In this document: positions 12,401-20,620 of the stretch, one piece after another | Position numbering within the stretch: position 1 is the stretch's first letter | How the letters are laid out: every line of letters begins with the position of its first letter | Source: Chelydra serpentina | Lineage: Eukaryota > Chordata > Testudines > Chelydridae | Length of the DNA stretch: 64,000 nucleotides | Reading direction: 5' to 3' | Assembly: GCA_037349315.1 (NCBI GenBank) | Contig: JBAIAC010000056.1 | Span: 3,076,501-3,140,500, forward strand | Notes under the pieces: model-generated | The model's database searches: none | What the model was told of the DNA's origin: nothing | What the model saw: the letters and a program-made list of their open reading frames with translations, nothing else | Made by a program: the position numbers and the translations under genes

Positions 12401-13414
12401 CTTCTTTTTTGTGTTTAAGATCAGCAAGGATTTCACTGTTAAGCCAAGCTGGTTGCCTGCTATATTTACTATTCTTTCTACTCATCGGGATGGTTTGTTC
12501 CTGCAACCTCAATAAGGATTCTTTAGAATACAGCAGCTCTCCTGGGCTCCTTTCACCCTCATGTTATTCTCCCAGGGGATGCTGCCCATCAGTTCCCCAA
12601 GGGAGTCAAAGTCTTCTTTTCTGAAGTCCAGGGTCCGTATTCTGCTGCTCTCCTTTCTTCCTTGTGTCAGGATCCTGAACTTGACCATCTCATGGTCACT
12701 GCCTCCCATATTCCCATCCACTTTTGCTTCCCCTACTATTTCTTCCCTGTTTGTGAGCAACTGTCAGCAGGGAGATGGGGAGGAGCAGCTGCTGAGCAGA
12801 GCTGGGCAGGCCAGCAGAGGAAGCTGGTTAGCAGGGCTGTAACAGTTCACTTGTGTTATCGGGGAAGAGCAGGAGAGGTGCCTAATGCTGCCCCCAGGGC
12901 TTCCCTTTCTGCCGCAATACACTCTGAGCCTCCCCTCCAGCCCTCCTTTCTGCCCCCCAGCACTTCCTCCACCATACACACGTGGGGATGGATCACCCTG
13001 CGGAAGAGGCAGCAGATTCCCTCCAGGTGGTACCAGCCCCCAGCCTCTTGGTCAGACAGAACCAGCCCCATCTTCACTGTGACCAGGCAGCGGGGCCCCA
13101 GGGGGAGCAGCCAGAGGGACAGATTTAAATTCCATGGAGAAGTGGCCCCCTGCCCCACCAGCCCGAGGCCCCAGTGATCATGGCGAGGAGGCTGGTAGTG
13201 CCAAGTCCATTATGGCCCTCCCAGCTGGCTCCTTGGGACCTGGGAGAGATGGGGGCTCGGACTGTGGGCTGGGCCCATTCTGCAGCAGGGCCTTGGGTCT
13301 TTCTGTGATGTTCCTTCCCTTCTTTCCTTTGTTTCTAGAGCTGCTGGCCTGCCTGAGAAGTACTGCGCCCAGGTGGAGCGCCGAGGCCTCGCTGAGCCAG
13401 CCTCCGTGCACTGA
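333..13414 (+). CDS. CFAP45: CFAP45 (CCDC19), last nine coding exons
   Basis: Cilia- and flagella-associated protein 45 is a coiled-coil protein of the axoneme, known as a microtubule inner protein of motile cilia. Seen here: exons 333-477, 2746-2916, 3486-3664, 3904-4033, 4456-4602, 5423-5536, 7121-7314, 8067-8291 and 13339-13414, each flanked by AG and GT. The split arginine codons at 3664/3904, 7314/8067 and 8291/13339 match in phase. Joined, they give 459 codons plus TGA. The vertebrate protein is about 550 residues, so roughly 90 N-terminal residues lie upstream of the window. Almost the whole product is charged Glu/Lys/Arg/Gln helix, with family segments such as [31 protein letters not shown] and [15 protein letters not shown]. 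No stop or frameshift is seen, so the gene looks functional. The last intron (about 5 kb) carries nested CR1s. Identification rests on remembered family sequence and is strong. Confidence 0.95.
960..1960 (-). repeat. Probable LTR-derived repeat in CFAP45 intron
   Basis: An AT-rich block carries TTTATTAAG (reverse-strand AATAAA) near 1045, a short GA run at 1272-1290 and no coding potential. Style and poly(A)-like signal resemble antisense LTR pieces common in turtles. Ends and family are not determined. Confidence 0.3.
2746..2916 (+). CDS. CFAP45: CFAP45 exon b
   Basis: 57 codons between CCAG and GTGGGG; continuous coiled coil ([18 protein letters not shown]). The upstream intron (478-2745) carries probable LTR-derived sequence and no other exon. 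Confidence 0.95.
3291..3410 (-). repeat. MIR SINE (ancient)
   Basis: Shows the reverse-complement MIR core: GTGACCTGCCCAAGGGCACA, then AGTCAGTGGCATAGTTGGGA and GCTCTAACCACTAGATCAC. MIR is an ancient amniote tRNA-derived SINE. Confidence 0.75.
3486..3664 (+). CDS. CFAP45: CFAP45 exon c
   Basis: Starts ATGATCCTGAAC after CCCACAG and ends with two bases of a split Arg codon before GTGAGC. Contains [18 protein letters not shown], one of the most recognisable family segments. Confidence 0.95.
3904..4033 (+). CDS. CFAP45: CFAP45 exon d
   Basis: Completes the split Arg codon and encodes [16 protein letters not shown], then [15 protein letters not shown], before GTAAGA. Confidence 0.94.
4456..4602 (+). 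CDS. CFAP45: CFAP45 exon e
   Basis: 49 codons from GACATGGAGCAC after TTTCTCAG to AAAATA before GTATGT. Contains [18 protein letters not shown]. The next intron holds a tRNA-SINE. Confidence 0.95.
4665..4841 (-). mobile_element. tRNA-derived SINE with CR1 tail, copy 1
   Basis: Reads on the minus strand as a tRNA-like head (GGGATAGCTCAGTGGTTTGAG, B-box GAGTTCAATCC), a body, then GGGGTTGGTCC-like CR1 3' sequence and ATTCTATG. This is the turtle/tortoise Pol III SINE type that shares its 3' tail with CR1, which mobilises it. It lies in a CFAP45 intron. Confidence 0.85.
4950..4999 (+). repeat. CR1 3' tail fragment (older subfamily)
   Basis: CTAGATCATCATAATGG, then CCTTCTGGCATTAACATC, matches the 3' end style of the older CR1 at 51.6-53.0 kb. 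Only the tail is present. Confidence 0.55.
5423..5536 (+). CDS. CFAP45: CFAP45 exon f
   Basis: 38 codons from GCACGGGAAGCAG after GGCCCAG to GAGCAG before GTAACA. Encodes [16 protein letters not shown] and [15 protein letters not shown]. Confidence 0.95.
6600..6718. repeat. MITE right end (hAT-like)
   Basis: Ends in GCCTATTGACTACCCCTGCT, the inward end of a common turtle MITE (CAGGGGTAGTCAATAGGC on the other strand). The left end was not found; the preceding bases back to about 6470 may also belong to it. Confidence 0.4.
7121..7314 (+). CDS. CFAP45: CFAP45 exon g
   Basis: Starts [16 protein letters not shown] after CTGGCAG and ends with FERIL plus two bases of a split Arg codon before GTAGCA. 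Confidence 0.95.
8067..8291 (+). CDS. CFAP45: CFAP45 exon h
   Basis: Begins with the third base of a split Arg codon after CCTGCAG. Encodes a coiled coil ending [11 protein letters not shown] plus two bases of Arg before GTGAGG. Confidence 0.95.
8551..8628 (+). mobile_element. CR1/SINE 3' tail
   Basis: TCCTGCTTTGAGCAGGGGGT, then AGGTCCCTTCCAACTCTGAG and ATTCTATGATTCTATGAT: the last ~78 bp of a CR1 or of a SINE that shares its tail. Confidence 0.85.
8720..9775 (-). repeat. Probable LTR-derived repeat in last CFAP45 intron
   Basis: Non-coding block with an antisense AATAAAC-type poly(A) signal near 8935 (CCAGTTTATTAG). It ends near GGGTGTTTAGGGTCACAACC. It resembles antisense LTR material frequent in turtle introns. 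Boundaries and family are uncertain. Confidence 0.35.
9858..11257 (-). mobile_element. CR1 LINE, 3' half (outer element, part 1)
   Basis: The CR1 3' terminus (TCATAGAATCATAGAATATC) is at the left. Reading minus, it covers the RT core and C-terminal domain in two overlapping frames (10603-11175 and 9944-10660), so a frameshift lies near 10.63 kb. It breaks at GGGCACTACAT and resumes at 11878 after a nested plus-strand CR1. Several mismatches to the younger copies indicate an older element. Confidence 0.93.
11258..11877 (+). mobile_element. CR1 LINE, 5'-truncated, nested in outer CR1
   Basis: An RT C-terminal domain frame (about 11271-11783) and a CR1 tail ending in three ATTCTATG units. It splits an older minus-strand CR1 exactly between GGGCACTACAT and TAGCCTTTTTCCAG, which are adjacent in the other copies. 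Confidence 0.93.
11878..12760 (-). mobile_element. CR1 LINE (outer element, part 2)
   Basis: Continues the minus-strand CR1 upstream of the nested insertion, covering the endonuclease-RT linker and the end of the endonuclease. The element is 5'-truncated near GTTTGTGAGCAACT. Frames 11856-12512 and 12509-12760 are offset, showing a frameshift. Confidence 0.9.
13339..13414 (+). CDS. CFAP45: CFAP45 terminal coding exon
   Basis: After TTTCTAG, encodes [16 protein letters not shown] and a short divergent tail, then TGA at 13412-13414. The GLPEKYC motif places it at the C-terminus of the family. Confidence 0.92.
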
Positions 13415-13533
13415 GGGTCTCCAAGGCAGCATAGCTCAGCCCAACCTGGCTTCACCGCACGGCAAGGAATCGCAACCCAGCCTCACCAGGGGCCTAGATT
13501 ATATATTTTGTTAGTTTCTGAGAGTGTTTTATG

Positions 13534-13563
13534 AATAGAGATATTTATGGAGGTGTTGGTGTC
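13534..13563 (+). terminator. Candidate CFAP45 poly(A) region
   Basis: No AATAAA or ATTAAA lies close downstream of the stop. The variant hexamer AATAGA at 13534-13539 is followed by the GT-rich run GGAGGTGTTGGTGTCC, the usual layout of a cleavage site. This would give a 3' UTR of about 130 nt. Inference only. Confidence 0.35.
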
Positions 13564-14256
13564 CTTCGCTTTGCTGTGTCCCTGAACCAGCCCCACCAGG
13601 GAAAGTGGGAACAGCATCCCCTTTCCAGCTCGGCCCAGCTCTATGGGCTGTGGAGAGTCGCTCACCCATGCTCCCCAGGTGAGAGGGACGCATTAGTGGG
13701 TACCTCCCCTCTGCTTCCATTGAGGAGCTTGTGTCAGGTCCTGGACTGGCATATGGGTGGTCCAACCACAGGCTTCCTGGGTTACTGTGGGCAAGGTACA
13801 TGGGCATTTTCTTCACTGTGCTACAGTCCTCAGCTCTGTTACAAGGGGCTCCTCAGCCAGCTTGCAGCTTGTGGCCAGAGCCAGACCAGCTAGTCACTGG
13901 CAGCCCGGAAAAATCTCGGTTTGATCTGTTCCCATATCCCCATATCCATCAGTAGAGAATGGGAAAGGCTAGAGTCATGCTCTGATGTCTGAGAAGAGCA
14001 AGAGAATCCATACCCTCCTGAGACAGCCCTGGAAACCCTGCTGGGCCCCTGCCCTCCAGACAACGTCAGTTCCGGACCCCGCTGGGCCCCTGCCCTCCGG
14101 ACGGCATCGGCTCCAAGGGAGAAACGCATGCAGGAACATCACCCCAAACAATCCTTTGGATAGAGTTAGATACAGTGCAGGTGGGTGCCTTCCTTGGCTT
14201 GACTGTGACTTGATGACTCTCAGCTCAGTTCCAGATCCCTAGCATCAAGCAGCGGT
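13564..14256. other. Intergenic, CFAP45 downstream flank
   Basis: No gene or known repeat recognised. A ~42-bp imperfect tandem duplication (CTGGGCCCCTGCCCTCC twice) lies at about 14040-14112. Confidence 0.5.
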
Positions 14257-14936
14257 CATAGAATCATAGAATCTCAGGGTTGGAAGGGACCTCAGGAGGT
14301 CATCTAGTCCAATCCCCTGCTCAAAGCAGGACCAACCCCAACTAAATCATCCCAGCCAGGGCTTTCCTCAATCCTGACCTTAAAAACCTCTAAGGAAGGA
14401 GATTCCACCAACTCCGTAGGTAACCCATTCCAGTGCTTCACCACCCTCCTAGTGAAAAAGTTTTTCCTAATATCCAACCTAAACCTCCCCCTCTGCAACT
14501 TGAGACCATTACTCCTTGTTCTGTCATCTTCTACCACTGAGAACAGTCTAGATCCAGCCTCTTTGGAACCCCCTTTCAGGTAGTTGAAAGCAGCTATCAA
14601 ATCCCCCCTCATTTTTCTCTTCTGCAGACTAAACAATCCCAGTTCCCTCAGCCTCTCCTCATAAGTCATGTGCTCCAGCCCCCTAATCATTTTTGTTTCC
14701 CTCCGCTGGACTCTTTCCAATTTATCCACATCCTTCTTGTAGTGTGGGGCCCAAAACTGGACACAATACTCCAAATGAGGCCTCACCAGTGCTGAATAGA
14801 GGGGAATGATCACGTCCCTCGATCTGCTGGAAATGCCCCTACTTATGCAACCCAAAATGCCGTTAGCCTTCTTGGCAACAAGGGCACACTGTTGACTCAT
14901 ATTCAGCTTTTCGTCCACTGTAACCCCTAGGTCCCT
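14257..14936 (-). mobile_element. CR1 LINE, 3' fragment
   Basis: Tail TCATAGAATCATAGAATCTC at the left. A minus frame of about 200 codons covers the RT C-terminal region up to EKDLG-equivalent sequence. 5'-truncated at CCTAGGTCC. Confidence 0.93.
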
Positions 14937-16367
14937 GGGCTTTAATAACCCTTGTCATTAAAGCTGGATGAACAGTGTAGCAGCTGCCAGAACACCATCA
15001 AGAACTCTCAACAGGTTCATTCTCCCAGTACACCCTGTCCTTGGCTCTCGATTCCCACTTGGATGGCTGACAGTCCCCGCACAGCCCCACCCCCCGTCCT
15101 GCATGCAGTATTGGCTCTGTAGTGCTGTAGGGATTGGTGCTGAGAGCAGCACTAGAGTTAAAGTTGAAACCGGATTTTCCTTTGCAATCTAGTTCTGTTC
15201 TGCCTTCGGTGTTTTTTGGAACAAATCCTTGACGTATACTCTGAGAACGGACGTACTGGAGGGAGTCGCATTGCATGGGGAAACGGACTGGCGCCAAGTG
15301 CAGCAACAGCAGAAAATCCCTGAGTGCAGATAGACTGCTCCCAGCTGTGCTACGCAGGAGTGCCAGGAGCCGGTGTCTCCGGCATAGCAGCATACCCCAC
15401 GGAGAGCTTTCTCCAGAAGAATCACTGTCAGAGGGGTTGGGGCAGGAAGATTTGCCTAACTGAAGGCTCCAGGCACCCATGTCCCTGGGACAGAAGATTC
15501 TCCAGCTGCTCCTCAGAGCTCATACAACAGAATCTGCCTGTACCCCAGAGGTGATAAACCCTGAGTGTTACAGAGAGGCCCCAGGCCGGGAGAAAGAGGG
15601 GGAAAGGAGGAGAGAGAGAGCAGGGAATGGAAAGATGAGAAAAATCACCGGAGGGTCTTTGATAGAAGGAGGCGCAGGCTGGCTTACCTCCCTCCTCTGG
15701 CTCCTGCAAGTCCAGCTCTGTCCCCATGTCCCAGAACAGCATGGTCCTGTACACGGCGTGGGGTGGGGAGGGGGAAGCTGAGCTCTCAGCTGGTGGGCCT
15801 GCCCCTCCCTCTCTGACCATATGGTGAGGATGGCATCGGTCATGGAGATCAGGGCTTGTTCTGCTGAATAATTCAGAGCAGAGTGATGGACACAACAGAT
15901 CTGAGAGCGTGTGAATCTCTACAGTGCCTTACGGGCCTCAATCAGCACAGGGGCCTCTCCTGTGCTGAGGCAGATGGGGACAGATTGGTGCAGGCTAGAG
16001 CCTGAGGGCTGCCCTGAGTAATAGGCTCTCTTAGCGTTGTGAAAGCAGCGGTTAGCTGGGGTGCAGGACTCTGTAAGCCATGTCTCCTCCTGTCCCTGAA
16101 CTCCTGCTGTGCCAGTAGTTCTGTAGGAGTGGCACAGAGCTGGGAGATCCAGGCCTCTTTTCATAGTTTAGCAGGGGCAACATATCCCCAGAGCAAGGGT
16201 GAATCCCCTGCATGGGGGAGGCAGGCCAGGCAATTCTTCCCAGAGCCCAAAATGTCCCAGACCGGTCTGTTATAATGGGACAGGGAATAAGGCCCAACTG
16301 ACAGCCACACAGAGGAGAGCGTTGAGATAGTCTGGGCTCTAAGGTGCCACAAATATTCCTTTTCTTT
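14937..16367. other. Intergenic, no feature recognised
   Basis: About 1.4 kb without a recognisable exon, RNA gene or repeat terminus. A purine-rich stretch occurs at 15590-15650. Confidence 0.4.
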
Positions 16368-16544
16368 CATAGAATCATCAGAGTTGGAAGGGACCTTAGG
16401 AGGTCATCTAGTCCAACCCCCTGCTCAAAGCAGGACCAATCCCCAATTTTTGCCCCAAATCCCTAAATGGCCCCCTCAAGGATTGAACTCACAACCCTGG
16501 GTTTAGCAGGCCAATGCTCAAACCACTGAGCTATCCCTCCCCCC
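16368..16544 (-). mobile_element. tRNA-derived SINE with CR1 tail, copy 2
   Basis: Same structure as the copy at 4665, over nearly the same length. CR1-like tail at the left; tRNA-like head (GGGATAGCTCAGTGGTTTGAG on the minus strand) at the right, with a C-run after it. Confidence 0.87.
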
Positions 16545-17870
16545 TCTTTGTGATAGAAGAGGTGCTGTCGGAAGTCCGTGGCTTTAGAATACGTTCTGTG
16601 GTGCTGGGTGTTGTATCATTGTCCCTTAGGAACTCAGTGCTTTTCTAGAAGCATTTATGTTTGAATAGCCACAGGCCCCGTATCACCTCGTGACCTCTCA
16701 CGAGCAGATTCTCCCCAGCAGGAGTTGTGCATCAATTAATTCCTTAGTAGGAGATTCCCTCAATCATGTGCGTTGTCGGAAAAGTCAGAGCCAGACACTC
16801 CGAGACGGATACACCAAGCGTTCTCAAAGAAACCCAGAGGAAACAGCTACTACCTCCCGGGATAGGCTCAGCCCGCTGACTAAGAGCTAGCCGCACTAGC
16901 CTGTTGTGCTACAGCGATGGCTTGCTGAGATAATGGGAGGTGGTGTGAGGCTTGTCACTGGCTTTTCTCCCGGAGGCTATTTCTGCAGCCAGGTGGAGTT
17001 TGTAGAGAACTCTGTAAATGGTACAGCTTGAAGAAAATGGAGAGAAGACGTGACGTTCATGTGCAGAGCCCAGGTTCCACAGCTCTGCGCCAGAGCTTGG
17101 TGTAAACTGGAGGGAGGGGAGGTGGAGGAATGCCAGCTCCTTGAGGGGGGTGTCACAGCCAGACCATCAGCAGCACATTAGGATAGGGACCATTAGCAGC
17201 GGTCCATATCCCCACCACCCAAACCCAGCCTCAAGTAGCGCAGATGCAGCATTGTGGAGGTGCTTGTCTGGGCTCCACAGCTCAGTTTGGGCTGAGTTTT
17301 GCGCTTACAGCTGGGATTCAACCACTTTGTTACTGTGAAAAGGGCGAATTAGCCTTCAGCATGACAGCGCGTGCTCGGTGTGGAGAATGGGTTTTCTGAG
17401 AATGTACCAGGACATCTGTTAACTAGTTTGAATCAAAACTAATTAAAAATGAAACCTCTTAAGATTTTGAGAACCCTACCGTTTCTGTCTGCAATGATCT
17501 GAACAGAATAACCCTAACTCTTCCAGCTTCCCAGAGACTTCGGACACACTGAAATCCTGCACATTGACCATGTTTCCAGCCACGTTTTAGAGGCAATGGC
17601 CATTTTTGACATTACTAAGAGTGAAAGTTTCTCCTTCAGCAGAGGTTGGCTTATGGTCTGTCAGAGAATGCCATGAGCTTCCCCATGTCAAAATGGGCTG
17701 CCATCTTCTATTGTTCTCAATGAGGCCGAAGCTCCAGGTGCCCTCAGCAGAAATGTCCACTGCCTCCATTTGCTGGCTCTTTGCAGGGCTCCTGAATCTG
17801 CTTCCTAGCAACACAGGATGCTGCTACCGTTTTCACTGAATGCAGCATGGCTTCACTCATGCTGGAAGCA
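16545..17870. other. Intergenic, no feature recognised
   Basis: About 1.3 kb with no supported gene or repeat boundary. Confidence 0.4.
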
Positions 17871-17878
17871 ATGGCAGC

Positions 17879-18544
17879 CAGGGCGGCAATAGGTTTTTTG
17901 GCACCCCAAGCAAAAAATTTTTGGCCACCCCGCTTTTTTTTCCGCGCCCCCACCCCTTCCCCACCCCATTCCAATCCCTTCCCTAAATCCCCGGCCCCGT
18001 CTTCTCCCCCAGGCACGCCGCATTTCCCTTCCTACCCCTCCCTGCCAGGTTTGCCGCCAAGCCTTGGAGGGTGGGGGGAGAAGCGGAGCGGCGGCGCACT
18101 CAGGGGAACAGGCGGAGCGGAGGTGAGCTGGGGGGGGGCCCCCGCGGGGAGGGCCACAGGAAGTAATCTGGAGGTGGGGGGGGGTGTGCAGAGGAACCAT
18201 TCCCCACCCCAGATCACCTCCGCTCCACCACCGCCTCCTACTCTGAGCGTGCTGCCGCTCCGCTTCTCCCCGCTCCCTCCCTCCCAGGTTTGCCGCGCAA
18301 AACAGCTGTTTCATGGTAAGCCTGGAAGGGAGAGGGGGAGAAGCGGAGTGGCGGCGGCACGCTCAGGGGAGCAGGTGGAGGTGGAGGTGAGCTGCCGGTG
18401 GGTGCAGAGCACCCACCCATTTTTCCCCGTGGGTGTTCCAGCCCCAGAGCAACCACGGAGTCGGCACCGACGCCGGAATGCCACCCCTGTAAATGTGCTG
18501 CCCCAAGCACGAGTTTGCTTTGCTGGTGCCTAGAGCCGGCCCTG
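17879..18544. mobile_element. hAT-type MITE with 8-bp TSD, composite
   Basis: Left end CAGGGCGGCAATAGG; right end GCCTAGAGCCGGCCCTG, which inverted reads CAGGGCCGGCTCTAGG. It is flanked by ATGGCAGC (17871-17878) and ACGGCAGC (18545-18552), an 8-bp target duplication with one mismatch, typical of hAT. GC-rich interior without a transposase. Its right third contains sequence of the MITE family seen at 40586 (reverse strand: GTGCCGACTCCG, CACCCACGGGGAAAAAT). Confidence 0.75.
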
Positions 18545-18587
18545 ACGGCAGCTAGGAGTCATTTTGAAAGAGGGCCATTCTTCATAA

Positions 18588-19120
18588 AATCATAGAAGTT
18601 TAGGGTTGGAAGAGACCTCAGGAGATCATCTAGTCCAACCCGCTGCTTAAAGCCGGACTAACAAACACCAACTAAATCATCCTAGCCAAGGCTTTGTCAA
18701 GCCGGGCCTTAAAAACCTTTAAGGATGGAGATTCCACCACCTTAGGTAACCTATTCCAGTGCTTCATCACCCTCCTAGTGAAATAGTGTTTCCTAATATC
18801 CAACCTAGACCTCCCCCACTGCAACTTGAGACCATTGCTCCTTGTTCTGTCATCTGCCACCACTGAGAACAGCCGAGCTCCATCCTCTTTGGAACCCCCC
18901 TTCAGGTAGTTGAAGGCTGCTGTCAAATCCCCCCCTCACTCTTCTCTTTTGCATACTAAACAAGCCCAGTTCCCTCAGCTTCTCCTCGTAAGTCATGTGC
19001 CCCAGCCCCCTAATCATTTTCATTGCCCTCCGCTAGACTCTCCAGTTTGTCCACATCCTTTCCGTAGTGGGTGGCCCAAAACTGGATGGAATACTCCAGA
19101 TGTGGCCTCACCAGTGCCGT
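18588..19120 (-). mobile_element. CR1 LINE 3' fragment, diverged
   Basis: Left tail ATAAAATCATAGAAGTTTAG, then the CR1 3' body with many substitutions and small deletions compared with other copies here. It is therefore older. Ends near GGCCTCACCAGTGCC. Confidence 0.88.
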
Positions 19121-19842
19121 TTCTCGGAAGCTGATTTCATTTTGCAATCTCTGATGAACTTTCAGTTACAAAAAATAGCAAAAAGTGACCATTCCCCCTA
19201 AATATTTATCCTCTACAACTGATGCAGGGATGAAACCTGTGTGTGTGCGGACGTGTGATTGCATTCAGGGGGTGCGGGAGGGAGAGACAATCTCCAAAAC
19301 TCTCATTAGTGCTGGAATAGCCAAGGCAGCTGGGAATGCTCTACATGTCTCAGCCAGCAGGAACTCCTCCAAGCAATCTGGACTCCAGCCAGGCCTGCCC
19401 TTTGCCTGGGAGCAGCAGTACAGGGGAAGTGTCTGGGAGGGGAGCATGCAGAGCCCTTGGGGATGCACTGCGAGAGCGGGCAGGTCTCAGGTTCCTTATC
19501 TTTAGCTAAGCTGCATGGTGTCTTCTCTGCCCCAATACACGCCTATGGGCAGAGACGGATTAAGATTTATTGGGGCCCTGGGCACAAAGAATATTTGCAC
19601 CCCCCATTTCCTGCTCCTCCCCTTCCCCCCAATGCCACGGCCCCTGCCCTGGCCAGAAGCAGGGCCATGGTAAGAGCTGTCTGGTGATGCCTGAACCCTC
19701 CACCTGCCCAGGGCAGTGCGCCCTGGAGGGTAGGGACATGGGCTGGGTGCTGCTCTTGGGACCCCTGGCCCCCTGCCCAGGGCAGGTGGAGGATCTGGGG
19801 CTCCCCACAGCTGCCCGGGCTCCCTGGGTGGCTCTTACCACA
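19121..19842. other. Intergenic, no feature recognised
   Basis: GC-rich, short chance frames only. Sequence around 19550-19620 (ATTAAGATTTATTGGGGCCC) may be the end of an unassigned repeat. Confidence 0.35.
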
Positions 19843-19850
19843 GCTTAGGG

Positions 19851-20089
19851 CAGTGGTCCCCGCTATGTGTTGCACACCCCCTAGGGGGGCATGGCAAGGG
19901 GAGTGCGGAGGGAGCATGCTCCAGCCATGGCACTGCTCCTGACCACGGCGCCAACCACAGCTACAGCCCCACTCCTGGCCCCTGGCTCCAGATCCCCACT
20001 CCCGGCTCTGCTCCCATTCCCACCTCTGGCTCTCAGGGGGACATGGACTGGGTAAGGGGGAGGCGACCAAAAAAGTTTGGGGACTACTG
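19851..20089. mobile_element. hAT-type MITE (CAGTGGTCCCC family)
   Basis: Terminal inverted repeats CAGTGGTCCCC and GGGGACTACTG. Flanks GCTTAGGG (19843-19850) and GCCTAGGC (20090-20097) agree at 6 of 8 bases, as expected for a decayed 8-bp duplication. Same family as 23598-23984. Confidence 0.65.
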
Positions 20090-20097
20090 GCCTAGGC

Positions 20098-20190
20098 CAT
20101 ATGTCTTATTTTGGCCCCGGTTTGGCCTCTTGCCAACTGATAATCAATTGGCAAGAGCAAATGAGACAAATGCCCAGTTTTGCCAAAAAG
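20098..20190. repeat. MITE fragment, TAGGGTGACCA family
   Basis: CCATATGTCTTATTTTGG, then GACAAATGCCCAGTTTTGCC, resembles the interior of the element at 33679-33943. No intact termini. Confidence 0.4.
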
Positions 20191-20494
20191 GGGCTCGGGG
20201 GGGCTGAGTGGCAAGGTTTGGTTGGGGGGTGAGCAGTGGGGCTTGGACCAGCCCCACACAGGCTTGCTTGGGTGAGTGGCTTGTGCCAGCTCCTCATGGA
20301 GGGAGGGCGAATATGCTCATCCTTCCACAGCCGGGCTCCGGCTTCTGGGCTGGCCAGGGGTGGGGCCTTGGGGGAAGAGGAGGAGCAGGGGTAGAGGCCA
20401 GAGTTCTGGTGCTCTTGCGGGGTGCCCGCAAATCGGCTGGGGCCTTTGGGCCTATGTGGTAATCCACCACGGTCTAGGGGAGGCAGACAGCGCA

Positions 20495-20620
20495 GTCCGG
20501 AAATAGGACTGCCCGTCCTGGAGTCTCCAGGAGTAAAGATTAACCTTTAATTAAAGGTTATGTTGTGTGATGAAACCTTCAGGAATACGTCCAACCAGAA
20601 TTGGCAACCCCAGCCGGAAA
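20495..20620. repeat. MITE fragment with palindromic core, copy A
   Basis: Contains CCTGGAGTCTCCAGGAGT, a perfect 20-bp palindrome at 20541-20560 (TAACCTTTAATTAAAGGTTA), then GATGAAACCTTCAGGAAT and TTGGCAACCCC. It matches, inverted, the element at about 62836-62998. Confidence 0.65.

Noticed and set aside
17847..18533. 228-codon Pro-rich frame
   Set aside because: It lies within a GC-rich hAT MITE, with no codon structure or domain.
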